This document shows, in pieces, positions 19,430 through 30,502 of a DNA stretch of 64,000 nucleotides; positions within the stretch are counted from its first letter, which is position 1; each line of letters opens with the position of its first letter. Source of the stretch: Polynucleobacter sp. AP-Kolm-20A-A1. Lineage in GTDB: Bacteria; Pseudomonadota; Gammaproteobacteria; Burkholderiales; Burkholderiaceae. The DNA lies in assembly GCF_018688315.1 (NCBI RefSeq), contig NZ_CP061315.1, positions 806,001 to 870,000 on the forward strand. The letters run 5' to 3'. The position numbers and the translations under genes are program-made. The notes under the pieces were generated by a model. The model had not been told where the DNA came from. It did no database searches and saw only the letters and a program-made list of their open reading frames with translations.

Positions 19430-20074
19430 ATGTCCGACAGATTTAGCATGAAGATTGAAAAAAATACCATCGTATCCCTGCGCTATAAGTTAACCGATGC
19501 GCAAAATAATCTCATCGAGGAACCTGATTCTCCGATGGTATACCTGCACGGTGGTTATGAGGGTACTTTCCCAAAAATTGAGACATTGTTAGAGGGTCAG
19601 GATATTGGCTACGAGGCCACTATTCAATTGGAGCCTAATGAGGCTTTTGGCGAGTACGATCCCGAGCTTCTGAAGATTGAACCACGCGTTCGTTTTCCTG
19701 AGCCGCTTGAAGTAGGGATGCAATTTGAGGGCGTGCCTGATGCTGAAGAAGGATCTGATGCAAGTGTCGATATTGATATTGATGCTGATGATGAGCCTTT
19801 GATCTACACCGTGACTGATGTTGCTGATAACCAAGTTGTATTGGACGGCAACCACCCTTTAGCTGGTATGGCACTGCGTTTTTGGGTGCAAGTAGAGGAT
19901 GTGCGCGCTGCTACTGAAGCTGAAATAGAAAACCGTCACCCTGAAGGTGGCGAGAGCTTTACTTTTGGTATGCCAAATGAAGATGACAGCGAAGATAGCG
20001 ACGATGACGAGGAAGATGAATTTCCTGGTGGCGCCTTAGGTTCTGGTAATTCAAACCCACGCACGCTGCATTAA
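19430..20074 (+). CDS. slyD: FKBP-type peptidyl-prolyl isomerase (SlyD-like)
   Basis: Prolyl isomerase and chaperone of the SlyD group, 214 residues. An FKBP half-domain (IEKNTIVSLRYKLTD...), an insert-in-flap chaperone domain and a return to FKBP (PLAGMALRFWVQVEDV) are seen. The flap carries an acidic insert (DASVDIDIDADDE) and the C-terminus is strongly acidic (EDDSEDSDDDEEDEF) instead of the His-rich metal-binding tail of E. coli SlyD. An alternative start is the ATG at 19448. It converges on cysE with a 4-nt gap. Confidence 0.88.
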   Translation: MSDRFSMKIEKNTIVSLRYKLTDAQNNLIEEPDSPMVYLHGGYEGTFPKIETLLEGQDIGYEATIQLEPNEAFGEYDPELLKIEPRVRFPEPLEVGMQFEGVPDAEEGSDASVDIDIDADDEPLIYTVTDVADNQVVLDGNHPLAGMALRFWVQVEDVRAATEAEIENRHPEGGESFTFGMPNEDDSEDSDDDEEDEFPGGALGSGNSNPRTLH

Positions 20075-20078
20075 TTCT

Positions 20079-20837
20079 TTACTCTTTGAGCCATTCTTTA
20101 ATGGCATCAAGATCACGCTTCGTATCGCTAGGACCGGCAGCATCTTTTGGTGTGTTGCTCAGCTTAGCTAGTGCATTTTCTAGTGCAGCAATCTTGGCTT
20201 CTTGTTCAATCGTTGCATCAATCAAACCCTTAAGAGCCATAGAGACTGGGTCATCCACATTGGGTGTAACGCCGTAAGCCTGAAAATATTCTTTGGCTTT
20301 AATGTCGGCACCCTGAGGTAAATCTGGATGAAGAATGCGCGCAGGAATACCTACCGCTGTAGCACCCGCTGGGATTTCTTTTAAGACAACTGCATTAGAG
20401 CCAACGCGAGCACCGTCGCCGACCGTAAAGCCGCCTAATACTTTAGCGCCTGCACTAACGACTACGCCTTTACCGAGAGTAGGGTGACGCTTAACACCCT
20501 TATAAAGTGATGTACCACCCAAGGTAACGCCTTGGTAGATGGTGCAGTCATCACCGATTTCAGTTGTTTCGCCAATCACAATGCCTAAGCCGTGATCTAA
20601 AAATACGCGACGACCAATTTTTGCACCCGGATGAATTTCAATCCCAGTAATAAAGCGAGAGAACATCGATAGCAAGCGAGCAAACCATTTCAGACCAATG
20701 TTCCACAGAAAGTGGGAGATGCGATGTAACCAAACAGCATGCAGACCTTGATAGCAGGTGATGACCTCTAGACGATTTCTCGCAGCGGGGTCTCTAGCAA
20801 TGATGGAGTCGACTTGATCGAATAGTGAATTTGACAT
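20079..20837 (-). CDS. cysE: Serine O-acetyltransferase
   Basis: Makes O-acetylserine for cysteine synthesis. The 252 residues show an N-terminal helical domain, then left-handed beta-helix hexapeptide repeats (HPGAKIGRRVFLDHGLGIVI, GETTEIGDDCTIYQGVTLGG) with catalytic His in the DHG region. A long charged tail after about residue 190 extends beyond the usual end. It is the downstream partner of trmJ, 23 nt after it. Confidence 0.93.
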   Translation of the reverse strand: MSNSLFDQVDSIIARDPAARNRLEVITCYQGLHAVWLHRISHFLWNIGLKWFARLLSMFSRFITGIEIHPGAKIGRRVFLDHGLGIVIGETTEIGDDCTIYQGVTLGGTSLYKGVKRHPTLGKGVVVSAGAKVLGGFTVGDGARVGSNAVVLKEIPAGATAVGIPARILHPDLPQGADIKAKEYFQAYGVTPNVDDPVSMALKGLIDATIEQEAKIAALENALAKLSNTPKDAAGPSDTKRDLDAIKEWLKE

Positions 20838-20860
20838 TGGTTGATTTTAACGGGGAGTGC

Positions 20861-21631
20861 TTATTTTTTCTGGAGCATCTGTTTTGCAATGCCTCGCAAT
20901 AGATCAATCTCTTCTTTATGCAGGCGAGTTCTGGCAAACAATGCCTGTAGGCGTGGCATCAGTTTCTTGGGATGAGATGGGTCTAAGTAGCCGATGGCCT
21001 CAAGGCCTTCGCGCCAGTGTTCCAGCATGGCAGCAATGGCAGCTGGATCGGCAAAATCGGCCATTTCCTCTCTATTGACCAATAAACCAGCATTTTTCCC
21101 CTCAGAATCGGCTTTTAAGGCCTCTCTGAGGGTATAAGCGCATACCATGAGGGCCTGAGCAAGGTTTAGAGATGGATAGGCTGGATTGGCGTCTAGCCAG
21201 ACTCGATGGGTGCATAAAGCCAAATGTTCATTATCTAGACCGGTACGCTCAGGGCCAAAAAGTAGGGCAACCTTGCCATTGCCTTGAATAACTTCCCCAA
21301 TCATGTCTCGCGCTGTTGGCCAATCGAGGGCGGGAGGCCCAAACTCACGATCGCGACTAGTTAAGCCCAGCACCAAGGAGCATCCCTCAACTGCTGAGGC
21401 AAGGGAGTCGGTTTCTTGGGAAGACTCCAAAATATCAGCAGCCCCGCTTGCTAGGGCAATTGCCTCAGGTTCTTGCGCAACCCCTTTGATCTTTGGATTA
21501 ATGAGTCGTAAATCGCCAAAGCCCATAGTTTTAAGGGCTCTTGCGGCAGAGCCCACATTACCGGGATGACTGGTTTCCACCAATACCCAGCGAAGTAATT
21601 GGGATTTCTCGGAATTCATGAGCGCATTCAA
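20861..21631 (-). CDS. trmJ: tRNA (cytidine/uridine-2'-O-)-methyltransferase TrmJ-type
   Basis: SPOUT-class RNA 2'-O-methyltransferase of 256 residues. Motif 1 lies in HPGNVGSAARALKTMGF with the catalytic-site Asn/Arg. The knot motifs LLFGPERTGL and YPSLNLAQALMVCAYTL are intact. The C-terminal extension (RLHKEEIDLLRGIAKQM) is typical of TrmJ, which modifies tRNA position 32. It precedes cysE on the same strand and is divergent from suhB. Confidence 0.92.
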   Translation of the reverse strand: MNALMNSEKSQLLRWVLVETSHPGNVGSAARALKTMGFGDLRLINPKIKGVAQEPEAIALASGAADILESSQETDSLASAVEGCSLVLGLTSRDREFGPPALDWPTARDMIGEVIQGNGKVALLFGPERTGLDNEHLALCTHRVWLDANPAYPSLNLAQALMVCAYTLREALKADSEGKNAGLLVNREEMADFADPAAIAAMLEHWREGLEAIGYLDPSHPKKLMPRLQALFARTRLHKEEIDLLRGIAKQMLQKK

Positions 21632-21759
21632 GGGTCGGGTTAGGGGGTAAATGGGCTAATCGTTTAGAATCAACCTGTTAGCTTCATATTGTCATGCAGT
21701 TTGCAGTAATGCTTGGCAATATTAAAGCCTTGTTCTTATTTAATTTGTCCATCTAATCT

Positions 21760-22551
21760 ATGCATCCCATGTTAAATGTGGCCGTAAAGGCCGCCCGTCG
21801 TGCTGGTACCGTGATCAATCGCGCTTCCTTAAATTTGGAGCGCTTACAGGTTGATCGCAAGCAACACAATGATTTCGTAACCGAGGTGGACAAAGCTGCG
21901 GAAGCAGCCATTATTGAGACGCTCAGCGAGGCATATCCAACCCATGGATTCCTGGCCGAAGAAACTGGCGAACACAATGTTGATGCAGAAAATGTTTGGA
22001 TTATCGATCCATTAGATGGCACAACAAACTTCATTCACGGCTTTCCACAATATGCCGTATCCATTGCGCTTGCTGTCAATGGTGTAACCCAACAAGCAGT
22101 TGTCTACGATCCAACGCGCGATGAGTTATTCACTGCTACTCGTGGATCAGGTGCTTACTTGGATCGTCGTCGCTTACGTGTCGCTACACAAGATCGTTTA
22201 GCGAATGCGTTGATTGGTACAGGTTTTCCATACCGCGAAGATCAAGACCTAGAAAAATACTTAAAGATTTTTGCGGAGATGTCGCGTCAGTGTGCGGGCC
22301 TTCGCCGTCCAGGCGCCGCTTCATTAGATTTAGCGTACGTAGCAGCAGGTCGTTACGATGGATTTTTTGAAAGCGATTTAAAGCCGTGGGATATGGCGGC
22401 AGGCGCTCTGTTGATTACTGAGGCAGGCGGCTTAATCGGTAACTATCGCGGCGAAGAAGGATTTCTGAAGAGTGGTGAAGTGATGGCTGCTAATCCACGC
22501 ATCTATGCACAGATGGTGCAATGTCTTTCTAAGTACTCAAACGCTAAGTAA
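21760..22551 (+). CDS. suhB: Inositol-1-monophosphatase family protein (SuhB)
   Basis: Mg-dependent phosphatase of 263 residues, the SuhB class also known to assist rRNA transcription antitermination. All signature motifs are present: [39 protein letters not shown] and the C-terminal [19 protein letters not shown]. It is preceded by a 128-bp divergent spacer from trmJ and followed by a bidirectional terminator shared with lpxH. Confidence 0.93.
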   Translation: MHPMLNVAVKAARRAGTVINRASLNLERLQVDRKQHNDFVTEVDKAAEAAIIETLSEAYPTHGFLAEETGEHNVDAENVWIIDPLDGTTNFIHGFPQYAVSIALAVNGVTQQAVVYDPTRDELFTATRGSGAYLDRRRLRVATQDRLANALIGTGFPYREDQDLEKYLKIFAEMSRQCAGLRRPGAASLDLAYVAAGRYDGFFESDLKPWDMAAGALLITEAGGLIGNYRGEEGFLKSGEVMAANPRIYAQMVQCLSKYSNAK

Positions 22552-22558
22552 AGCAGCT

Positions 22559-22581
22559 ATTAAGGCCTCTTAGGCCTTAAT
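22559..22581. terminator. Bidirectional terminator between suhB and lpxH
   Basis: Perfect 10-bp inverted repeat ATTAAGGCCT/AGGCCTTAAT with loop CTT between two convergent genes. It overlaps the last codons of lpxH. T-runs are short, so termination strength is uncertain. Confidence 0.65.
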
Positions 22582-23352
22582 TAAATCGAGATAGCGTACG
22601 CCGTTCTGATCAATGGCTAGTGCGCTAGCTCTCGGTAACACCGCATCTGGGTGGTCTAAGTCCCAGTCTGATAAAACCCAGCGTTGCCATTCCTGTCCCT
22701 TTGATGATTCTTGGTGATGGGCTGGTAAGTGAGTGTGTCCATGAATCAATTTTTGGCCATCCATATCTCGCAGAGATGCTGCGCAGGCCTCAGTAGTGAC
22801 ATTGGTCTTCATGTGGGCGCCAGCACTTTGTTTGGTGCGTTGATATTGCACATGACTATTGCTTCTAAGATGTTGGGCTACGTTGCGACGCCAAGTTACC
22901 GGTAGGCGTAAGAATAACTTTTGGATCCAAGATTTTCTGACCCAGCCGCGAAAGATTTGATATCCCACGTCTGCGCTGCACAGTGCGTCACCGTGACTTA
23001 GAACATATTTCTCGCCGGCAATTTCAACTGCTGAAGGATCTGGCAATAAAGTCATGCCGGTCTTCTTCAAGAAGGCGTGACCGATTAAAAAGTCACGATT
23101 GCCATGCATGTAATACGTTTTGGTTTTAGTGGATAAATTGGCAATTGCACTTTTAACCTCTTGTTGAAAAGGTGAGTGTGCTGCGGCGTCATCGCCTACC
23201 CAATATTCAAATAAGTCACCCAGAATAAATACCGCTTCAGCTTTGGGCGCCTCTTTTTCGCAGAAGTCGAAAAAACGCTGCGCCGTCAAGGGCATTGACG
23301 GCGTCAGGTGTATATCGGATATGAGCAGGGCGCTCGAGTGCTTCGGAATCAT
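22570..23352 (-). CDS. lpxH: UDP-2,3-diacylglucosamine diphosphatase
   Basis: Lipid A pathway calcineurin-like phosphoesterase that releases UMP to give lipid X, 260 residues, peripheral at the inner membrane. Metal motifs in order: [38 protein letters not shown] and [10 protein letters not shown]. It overlaps the ppiB stop by 4 nt (ATGA) and is the last gene of a TPR lipoprotein-ppiB-lpxH operon. ppiB-lpxH adjacency is common in proteobacteria. Confidence 0.95.
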   Translation of the reverse strand: MIPKHSSALLISDIHLTPSMPLTAQRFFDFCEKEAPKAEAVFILGDLFEYWVGDDAAAHSPFQQEVKSAIANLSTKTKTYYMHGNRDFLIGHAFLKKTGMTLLPDPSAVEIAGEKYVLSHGDALCSADVGYQIFRGWVRKSWIQKLFLRLPVTWRRNVAQHLRSNSHVQYQRTKQSAGAHMKTNVTTEACAASLRDMDGQKLIHGHTHLPAHHQESSKGQEWQRWVLSDWDLDHPDAVLPRASALAIDQNGVRYLDLIKA

Positions 23353-23852
23353 TCCTCGAGAACAGTGGCCTTCTCAATCACAACATCTTCTGCAGGTACG
23401 TCTTGATGAAAGCCAGCGCTACCAGTTTTTACTTTGCGAATTGCATCAACAACATCCATGCCATCAGTCACTTTGCCAAATACGGCGTAACCCCAGCCTT
23501 GAGCATTTGGAGCGGTATGGTTTAAGAAGTCATTGTCATTCACGTTGATGAAGAATTGCGCTGTTGCTGAGTGGGGGTCGCTAGTGCGCGCCATTGCCAC
23601 TGTGTAACGATCATTTTTTAAGCCGTTAGTTGCTTCGTTTTCAATTTCATCGCCTGTTGGCTTTTGTTTCATGCCAGCAGTCATGCCGCCGCCTTGAATC
23701 ATGAAGTTATTAATTACACGATGAAAGATCGTGCCATCGTAGTGACCACTTTTGACGTATTGCAAAAAGTTGGCAACGCTCTTTGGTGCCTTGGCAGCAT
23801 CAAGAGTTAAGGTGATATCACCATGATTGGTTTTAAGAAGTACTTTAGACAT
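23349..23852 (-). CDS. ppiB: Cyclophilin-type peptidyl-prolyl isomerase
   Basis: Cytoplasmic cyclophilin of 167 residues with no signal peptide. Catalytic motif [16 protein letters not shown] contains the active Arg, and [18 protein letters not shown] forms the substrate groove. Start and stop overlap both neighbours (TAATG with the TPR gene, ATGA with lpxH), giving a tightly coupled operon. Confidence 0.95.
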   Translation of the reverse strand: MSKVLLKTNHGDITLTLDAAKAPKSVANFLQYVKSGHYDGTIFHRVINNFMIQGGGMTAGMKQKPTGDEIENEATNGLKNDRYTVAMARTSDPHSATAQFFINVNDNDFLNHTAPNAQGWGYAVFGKVTDGMDVVDAIRKVKTGSAGFHQDVPAEDVVIEKATVLEE

Positions 23853-24688
23853 TATTGAGATCTACTTTCTGGAAGGTTAGTGGATGGAGTATTTGTTGGG
23901 ATATCTTTGGAAGGCGTCTTGATGAGACTCATTAAGGCTTTTGCCTTATTGGAATACTGGCGTTGATTCAGTTGGGCCGACTTAGATGCGTCCTCATAAG
24001 CCTGCGCACCAAGGCGAACATAGACTTCACCTAAATTGGCAGAGGCAACAGCGTAGCTAGGGCGTAGTTTTAAGGCGAGCTCTAAATAATCACGCGCCTC
24101 TATCCATTTGCCTTCATTGGCGGCGATAGCAGCAAGATTGTTATAGGGCTCTGGTAGTTCAGGAAATTGCTGAGTAATCACGATCAAAGTTTTCTTGGCT
24201 TGACCGTATTCTTTCATCTCAATTTGTAAACGAGCTCTCAAGAATCGTAGCTGAACATTCTTTGGTGTCTTCTTGAGGTGTGCATCTATCAGCTCAATGG
24301 CCTCTGGAAATTTGCGTGCCTTAACAAGCTTTTCAACATCTGACGGAACGGCGTTTTTGGTGACCGGGTCGGGCTCAATAATGAGAAAGGATAGAAACGG
24401 TAAGGCAACGGTTTCAGATAGCTCTGGATTCGAAGGGTTATACGGCACATCCGTGGTCAGTTTTTGTGCATCACCCGGGTTGCCAGAGCCTAGATAGGGA
24501 GAATTTGGCCCACATTTGAGTTCCTGGCTGTTGACGGCCTTAATTTCAGCGTCTGCCACCTGCTGCGCAGTCGTGCTGCAGCCCATTACTAAGGAAATAG
24601 CAAAGGTAGCTAGGGAAAGCTTAAAAAGGTTTGGGCGTGGTGCTGGGAGGGTTACAGGCATAGGGGCAGGGGTATAAAACTGGCTCAT
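23852..24688 (-). CDS. TPR-repeat lipoprotein
   Basis: Protein of 278 residues. The N-terminus contains a hydrophobic stretch ending in lipobox LVMGC (Cys37), preceded by an unusually long Pro-rich lead. The true start may therefore be internal. Residues about 110-245 hold three or four tetratricopeptide repeats ([40 protein letters not shown]). A middle segment is Pro/Asn-rich and the tail is Ser/Thr/Pro-rich. Likely an envelope scaffold; the specific role is unknown. It leads the ppiB-lpxH operon and is divergent from cysS. Confidence 0.85.
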   Translation of the reverse strand: MSQFYTPAPMPVTLPAPRPNLFKLSLATFAISLVMGCSTTAQQVADAEIKAVNSQELKCGPNSPYLGSGNPGDAQKLTTDVPYNPSNPELSETVALPFLSFLIIEPDPVTKNAVPSDVEKLVKARKFPEAIELIDAHLKKTPKNVQLRFLRARLQIEMKEYGQAKKTLIVITQQFPELPEPYNNLAAIAANEGKWIEARDYLELALKLRPSYAVASANLGEVYVRLGAQAYEDASKSAQLNQRQYSNKAKALMSLIKTPSKDIPTNTPSTNLPESRSQ

Positions 24689-24748
24689 TCGATATACTCA
24701 GCGCTCAGTCTAACAAATTGGCGCTACTTGCCCCACCTTTATAGCCCT

Positions 24749-26170
24749 ATGCTGCAAATCTATAACACCCTTAGTCGCTCAAAACAGGTCTTTAAGCCCA
24801 TCGAACCGGGCAAGGTAAAGATGTATGTATGCGGCATGACGGTTTACGACTTTTGCCATATCGGCCATGCCAGGGTGATGATTGTGTTCGATATGGTCGT
24901 GCGATGGTTGCGGGCTAGTGGGTATGAAGTGATTTATGTGCGCAATATCACTGATATTGATGACAAGATCATCAATCGTGCAATTGAAAATGGCGAACCG
25001 ATTTCTGCATTAACCAATCGCTTTATTGATGCCATGCACGCTGATTCAGATGAGTTAGGTTTAATGCATCCAGATCAAGAGCCGCGCGCTACTGATTACA
25101 TTACTCAAATGCAAGGCATGATCGGCAAGCTCATTGAAAACGAATTGGCTTACCAAGCAGATGATGGCGACGTGAACTTCGCCGTTCGTTTATTGCCAAG
25201 ATATGGTCAGCTCTCTGGCAAAAGCTTAGATGAGCTCAATGCCGGTGAGCGTGTTGCTATCGTTGGCGGTAAGCGTGACCCCTTGGACTTTGTACTCTGG
25301 AAGAGCGCTAAACCAGAAGAGCCCACAGATACTCGTTGGAAATCACCTTGGGGCGAAGGCCGTCCAGGTTGGCATATCGAATGCTCAGCCATGTCTTGCG
25401 ACCTCTTGGGTGAGCATTTTGATATTCATGGTGGCGGCGCTGACTTACAGTTCCCGCATCATGAGAATGAAATTGCTCAAAGCGAAGGCGCCTTATATGG
25501 CCAAGACCGTAAAGATGACGATGCTCCATTTGTAAATTATTGGATGCATAACGGACACATTCGCGTGAATGAAGAGAAGATGTCCAAGTCTCTTGGAAAC
25601 TTCTTTTTAATTCGTGACGCACTTAAAAGCTTTGATCCGGAAGTGCTGCGCTTCTTTATGCTCAAAGCGCATTACCGTAGCCCTATTAATTACAGCGATG
25701 CCCAGCTGGAAGAGGCGCGCTCAGGCTTAGCGAGGCTTTATACGGCTTTGGCACAAGCGCCAAATGCGCAAGCCGGGAAGCTAGACCCAAATAACCCATG
25801 GGCTAAGCGCTTTGCCGATGCCATGAATGATGATTTCAATACCCCTGAGGCAATTGCTGTCCTGTTTGATTTGGCAAGCGAAGTCAACCGTGCGCAAGGC
25901 GAAGAAAAGCAAGCGTTGGCAAGCAACTTGAAGTCTTTGGGAGTGGCGCTGAATTTCCTACAAAGAGACCCAACAGCATTTTTACAAGCGGGCTCAAAAG
26001 GTCAGGACGGCATTAGTAACGAACAAATAGAAGAACACATCGCTGCACGTGTGGCTGCTAAGCAAGCAAAAGATTTTGCTAAGGCTGACGCCATTCGTAA
26101 GTCACTTCTTGATCAAGGGGTGGTATTGGAAGATAAACCAGGCGGCATAACAGAATGGCGTAGGGCTTAA
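24749..26170 (+). CDS. cysS: Cysteine--tRNA ligase
   Basis: Class I synthetase of about 473 residues charging tRNA-Cys. Zinc and active-site features are intact: [15 protein letters not shown] (HIGH motif), [24 protein letters not shown] and [16 protein letters not shown] (KMSKS). ATG 24749 gives the standard [10 protein letters not shown] start. A TTG 21 nt earlier is in frame but adds non-conserved residues. Its stop overlaps the next start (TAATG). Confidence 0.95.
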   Translation: MLQIYNTLSRSKQVFKPIEPGKVKMYVCGMTVYDFCHIGHARVMIVFDMVVRWLRASGYEVIYVRNITDIDDKIINRAIENGEPISALTNRFIDAMHADSDELGLMHPDQEPRATDYITQMQGMIGKLIENELAYQADDGDVNFAVRLLPRYGQLSGKSLDELNAGERVAIVGGKRDPLDFVLWKSAKPEEPTDTRWKSPWGEGRPGWHIECSAMSCDLLGEHFDIHGGGADLQFPHHENEIAQSEGALYGQDRKDDDAPFVNYWMHNGHIRVNEEKMSKSLGNFFLIRDALKSFDPEVLRFFMLKAHYRSPINYSDAQLEEARSGLARLYTALAQAPNAQAGKLDPNNPWAKRFADAMNDDFNTPEAIAVLFDLASEVNRAQGEEKQALASNLKSLGVALNFLQRDPTAFLQAGSKGQDGISNEQIEEHIAARVAAKQAKDFAKADAIRKSLLDQGVVLEDKPGGITEWRRA

Positions 26171-26850
26171 TGACTGTAGTAAAAGACAAATCAGTAAAAA
26201 CAGAAAAATCTGAATCAATCCTTGAAGAAGTCGCCCCGGAATATTGGGAGCAGGCTTGTAAAGAATTGATGAAGCAAGACCGCATTCTTAAAAAACTCAT
26301 TCCTAAATATGGATCGGGTTTTTTGGTAACACGCGGAGATCCATTTAACACTTTGGCAAGAGCGATTGTGGGACAGCAGATTTCAGTAGCGGCTGCGCAA
26401 TCTGTTTGGAACAGAGTAGTTGCTGCTAGCAAAAAGAAAGTCACCCCTAAGAACATCCTAGCGCTGACAGTGGAAGAATTACGTGCCGCTGGATTGTCAG
26501 GTCGTAAGGTGGAATATATCCGCGATTTAGCTGATCATTTTGATTCAGGTCGATTACACGCCAATCAGTGGAAAGATATGGATGATGAGAGTGTTATCAA
26601 GGAATTGAGCTCAATTCGGGGAATTGGCCGCTGGACGGCTGAAATGTTCCTCATTTTTAATATGGTTCGCCCTAATATCCTCCCGCTGGACGATGTTGGT
26701 CTAATTAAGGCTATTTCTCTCAATTACTTCAGCGGAGAGCCTGTGAGCCGTCATGAGGCCCGTGAGGTGGCAGCAAATTGGGCCCCTTGGCGTACGGTTG
26801 CCACCTGGTATATGTGGAGAAGTATCGACCCAATCCCGGTTGAATATTAA
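26170..26850 (+). CDS. DNA-3-methyladenine glycosylase II (AlkA-like, HhH-GPD)
   Basis: Base-excision repair glycosylase of 226 residues in the HhH-GPD superfamily. The helix-hairpin-helix ELSSIRGIGRWTAEMFLIF is followed by the catalytic Asp in NILPLDDVGLIKAI. It lacks the AlkA N-terminal TBP-like domain, so it is the short form. The lysine that would mark a bifunctional enzyme is not in the usual place. Coupled to cysS by TAATG and 9 nt upstream of accA. Confidence 0.9.
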   Translation: MTVVKDKSVKTEKSESILEEVAPEYWEQACKELMKQDRILKKLIPKYGSGFLVTRGDPFNTLARAIVGQQISVAAAQSVWNRVVAASKKKVTPKNILALTVEELRAAGLSGRKVEYIRDLADHFDSGRLHANQWKDMDDESVIKELSSIRGIGRWTAEMFLIFNMVRPNILPLDDVGLIKAISLNYFSGEPVSRHEAREVAANWAPWRTVATWYMWRSIDPIPVEY

Positions 26851-26859
26851 AATCAGACT

Positions 26860-27831
26860 ATGAAAACGACTTTCCTGGATTTTGAGCAGCAAATCGCCGA
26901 ATTAGAAACAAAGATCGAAGAGCTGCGTTTTGTGCAAGACGAGTCATCGGTAGATATTTCCGATGAGCTCAAGACGCTTTCCGAAAAGAGTCTGCAGTTA
27001 ACAAAAGACGTCTACGCAAACTTAACGCCTTGGCAGGTGTCCCAAGTAGCACGTCATCCACAAAGACCTTACACATTAGATTATGTAAGTGCTTTGTTTA
27101 CGGATTTTCATGAACTCCATGGCGATCGCACTTTTGCAGACGATCAATCCATCATTGGTGGGCTAGCCCGTTTTGACAGTCAACCTTGTATGGTGATTGG
27201 TCATCAAAAGGGCCGCGATACCAAAGAGCGTGCATTACGCAACTTCGGCATGAGTCGCCCAGAAGGTTATCGTAAAGCGATGCGCTTAATGCGCCTTGCA
27301 GAAAAGTTTGGCATTCCAGTATTTACATTCGTTGATACACCTGGCGCATTTCCAGGTATCGATGCAGAAGAGCGCAATCAGTCTGAGGCGATTGGGCGCA
27401 ATCTTTACGTACAAGCAGAATTAGAAGTTCCAATCATCGCCACCATTATTGGTGAGGGTGGTTCTGGTGGTGCCTTAGCAATAGCTATGGGTGACGTTGT
27501 GTTGATGTTGCAAAACTCAACATACTCCGTGATCTCCCCAGAAGGTTGTGCATCCATCCTTTGGAAGACTGCAGATAAGGCTTCTGAAGCTGCAGAGCAG
27601 TTGGGTTTAACCGCGCAACGCCTCAAAGCGCTGGGCTTGATTGACAAGATCGTGGCAGAACCGATTGGCGGCGCCCATCGTGATTACGAAAGCATGATGA
27701 GCAATATGCGTAAAGCACTTGCTGAATCCCTAAAAACCTTTGATGGCATGAAAGTAGATGCATTACTCGAACGTCGTCATGAGCGTTTGATGAGCTATGG
27801 CAAGTTCAAGGAAATCACAGCCAAGTCCTAA
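26860..27831 (+). CDS. accA: Acetyl-CoA carboxylase carboxyltransferase subunit alpha
   Basis: Alpha half of the carboxyltransferase that makes malonyl-CoA, 323 residues. The N-terminal helical region is followed by the crotonase-like core ([55 protein letters not shown]). accD is not in the window. Its end overlaps the tilS start by 35 nt. Confidence 0.96.
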   Translation: MKTTFLDFEQQIAELETKIEELRFVQDESSVDISDELKTLSEKSLQLTKDVYANLTPWQVSQVARHPQRPYTLDYVSALFTDFHELHGDRTFADDQSIIGGLARFDSQPCMVIGHQKGRDTKERALRNFGMSRPEGYRKAMRLMRLAEKFGIPVFTFVDTPGAFPGIDAEERNQSEAIGRNLYVQAELEVPIIATIIGEGGSGGALAIAMGDVVLMLQNSTYSVISPEGCASILWKTADKASEAAEQLGLTAQRLKALGLIDKIVAEPIGGAHRDYESMMSNMRKALAESLKTFDGMKVDALLERRHERLMSYGKFKEITAKS

Positions 27832-29110
27832 GTCGGCAAAACGAATTGCGGTCGCCTTGAGTGGCGGCCTTGATTCGGTTGTTTTGCTTGATACGGTTTG
27901 CAAAGCGCAAGCCCAAAAAAACAATACTGAAATTTACGCTTTTCATATTCATCATGGCTTGCAAAAGCAGGCAGATGAATGGCTTATCTTTTGTGAGAAG
28001 CTTTGTAAAAAATATAAGATTCATTTTGATTTTCGTCTTCTCCATTTAGCCGACCCAAGCGAGAAGGGTAATGTCGAGGCAAGAGCAAGAGTGGGACGCT
28101 ATGAAGCGTTGGCCGATCTTTGCGAAGAGTATGGCATTGAAGACCTGCTATTAGCGCATCATCAAAATGACCAGGCCGAAACCGTGCTACTACAACTGCT
28201 GCGTGGCTCTGGTGTTGCGGGCCTGTCTGGTATGCCGACCAGTAGGGCACTTGAGCATAACGGTAAAAATATTACCTTATGGCGTCCACTGCTTGAGCAA
28301 AGCAAGTTAGAGCTTGAGGCTTATGCAAAAGAGCACAAGCTCAAATGGATTGAAGACCCTAGCAATCAGAGTGAGAAATATCGCCGCAATGCGATTCGTA
28401 AGCAAGTCATTCCCAAGCTGGAAAAGATTCAACCAGAAGCTTTAGCAAATCTTGCGCGAAGCGCAGGCTTGTTAGGTGAAGCGCAAACTCTATTGAATCG
28501 CTTGGCAGCGCAGGATGGAAAAGCCATTCTCAGTAAAGATCAGCTTAAGGTTGCGCCTCTATTGGCTTTAGCTAATCAAGATTTACCAGCTGCCAATAAT
28601 CTTCTACGCTATTGGCTCCAATCGCATCAACTTGTCATGCCTTCGAAAGAGCGCCTACAAGCATGGTGGCGAGACCTAAGCCAAGCAAAAGCCAGCGCTG
28701 AGTTGCAATGGGTGCACGATGATTGCGTTATTCGTCTATGGAGAGGGCTGTTGCAGATTTCAAAGTCCGATCAAGGTAGCGCTGGTCAGTGGGTGTTTAA
28801 ACCTGTACCAAGCGCCAGCAAAAAGCCTGGGCTTGCCGCGAGCTGGGTCAAAGAAGCGCTCGAAAATGGCTTAATTACCAGCAAAGCCAGGGCCGGTTCG
28901 GAAAAGATTCAAATTAAGCCCAATAGCCCTCGTAGAACACTCAAAAACCTCTTTCAGGAGGCTGATGTGCCGCCATGGCAGCGCCAAGCACCATTGCTAT
29001 ATATCAACGGCGATTTGATCGCTGTAGCGGGTATTGGGGTAAGTTACCCGCACCTAAAAACCGCTGGCAAGCGGGTAGCGCCGGAATGGCTACAAAACCC
29101 TGTAAAATAA
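27797..29110 (+). CDS. tilS: tRNA(Ile)-lysidine synthetase
   Basis: PP-loop ATPase that converts C34 of tRNA-Ile(CAU) to lysidine, 437 residues. The N-type PP-loop is [16 protein letters not shown], followed by [19 protein letters not shown]. The C-terminal substrate-binding domain ([20 protein letters not shown]) is complete. ATG 27797 lies inside accA; a later start would remove nothing essential but no better ribosome binding site is seen. accA-tilS-lysC order supports co-transcription. Confidence 0.94.
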   Translation: MASSRKSQPSPKSAKRIAVALSGGLDSVVLLDTVCKAQAQKNNTEIYAFHIHHGLQKQADEWLIFCEKLCKKYKIHFDFRLLHLADPSEKGNVEARARVGRYEALADLCEEYGIEDLLLAHHQNDQAETVLLQLLRGSGVAGLSGMPTSRALEHNGKNITLWRPLLEQSKLELEAYAKEHKLKWIEDPSNQSEKYRRNAIRKQVIPKLEKIQPEALANLARSAGLLGEAQTLLNRLAAQDGKAILSKDQLKVAPLLALANQDLPAANNLLRYWLQSHQLVMPSKERLQAWWRDLSQAKASAELQWVHDDCVIRLWRGLLQISKSDQGSAGQWVFKPVPSASKKPGLAASWVKEALENGLITSKARAGSEKIQIKPNSPRRTLKNLFQEADVPPWQRQAPLLYINGDLIAVAGIGVSYPHLKTAGKRVAPEWLQNPVK

Positions 29111-29171
29111 GCCCTTTTTAGATCCTCAGGGAGCAATTTCCCTGTCACAGATAGTTAAATAGACGGTTTTT

Positions 29172-30422
29172 ATGGCTCTTATCGTTCATAAATATGGTGG
29201 CACCTCAATGGGCTCAGTAGAGCGCATTGCCAATGTTGCCAAACGCGTTGCTAAATGGATGCGTGCAGGCCACCAAGTGGTCGTAGTTCCCTCTGCAATG
29301 TCGGGTGAAACTAATCGCCTGCTTGGCTTGGCAAAAGAAATTAATCCAGAAGCTAATCCACGTGAGTTGGACCAAATCGCTTCTACCGGCGAACAAGTCA
29401 GTTCTGGTTTGTTGGCGCTTGCATTAATGCGCGAAGGTATTGATGCGGTTAGCTACGCAGGTTGGCAAGTTACCGTTCATACAGACTCCGCATTTACTAA
29501 AGCACGTATTAAAAGCATTGATGACAAAAAGATCTTGGCTGATTTAAATGCTGGTCGCGCTGTAGTGGTAACGGGTTTCCAAGGTGTTGATCCTAATGGC
29601 AACATCACCACACTAGGTCGCGGCGGTTCTGATACTTCTGCGGTAGCAATGGCTGCTGCACTAAAAGCGGACGAGTGCTTGATCTATACCGACGTTGACG
29701 GTGTTTACACGACCGACCCACGCGTTTGCGAAGATGCACGTCGTTTAGACAAGATTACCTTTGAAGAGATGCTGGAAATGGCCAGTCTTGGATCAAAAGT
29801 ATTGCAAATTCGTTCTGTTGAGTTTGCTGGTAAGTACAAAGTTAAAACCCGGGTTCTGTCTTCCTTGACAGACCCATTGATGCCCCTTGCTGATGAGATG
29901 AGCTCGGGCACCTTGATTACATTTGAAGAGGACAGCACTATGGAAGCCGCAGTTATTTCCGGCATCGCCTTTGCGCGTGATGAAGCGAAGATTACCGTTC
30001 TTGGAGTTCCTGATCGTCCAGGTATTGCCTATCAAATTTTGGGTCCGATTGCGGATGCCAATATTGATGTGGACATCATTATTCAGAATCAATCTGTAGA
30101 AGGTAAGACCGACTTTACATTTACAGTGCCACGCGCCGACTACCAAAAGGCCTTGGACATTTTGAAAAATACTGTTCAAGCGCACATTGAAGCAAAAGAA
30201 ATCTCTGGCGATCCAAAGGTATCTAAGGTTTCAGTGGTTGGCGTAGGTATGCGTTCCCACGTTGGCATCGCTAGCAAAATGTTCCGTACATTGTCAGAAG
30301 AGGGTATCAACATCCTCATGATCTCTACTAGTGAAATCAAGATTTCTGTAGTGATTGATGAGAAATACATGGAATTGGCTGTCCGTGCCTTGCATAAGGC
30401 ATTTGAGCTAGACCATAAGTAA
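29172..30422 (+). CDS. lysC: Aspartate kinase
   Basis: First enzyme of the lysine, threonine and methionine branch, 416 residues. The kinase domain starts with KYGGTSMGSVERIANVAKRV and includes TLGRGGSDTSAVAMAAAL. Two ACT domains follow (about 265-345 and 345-410), with VLGVPDRPGIAYQILGPIAD and VGVGMRSHVGIASKMFRTLS. This is the feedback-inhibited monofunctional class. A separate beta subunit from an internal start, known in some relatives, cannot be confirmed here. Confidence 0.95.
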   Translation: MALIVHKYGGTSMGSVERIANVAKRVAKWMRAGHQVVVVPSAMSGETNRLLGLAKEINPEANPRELDQIASTGEQVSSGLLALALMREGIDAVSYAGWQVTVHTDSAFTKARIKSIDDKKILADLNAGRAVVVTGFQGVDPNGNITTLGRGGSDTSAVAMAAALKADECLIYTDVDGVYTTDPRVCEDARRLDKITFEEMLEMASLGSKVLQIRSVEFAGKYKVKTRVLSSLTDPLMPLADEMSSGTLITFEEDSTMEAAVISGIAFARDEAKITVLGVPDRPGIAYQILGPIADANIDVDIIIQNQSVEGKTDFTFTVPRADYQKALDILKNTVQAHIEAKEISGDPKVSKVSVVGVGMRSHVGIASKMFRTLSEEGINILMISTSEIKISVVIDEKYMELAVRALHKAFELDHK

Positions 30423-30502
30423 AAGGGCAATAAAACCCCTCAGAAGCGGTTATCCGTTAAACTGTTGGGCGCAATAGCAGTAAAAAGGTAGTAAGAAAGT
30501 AC

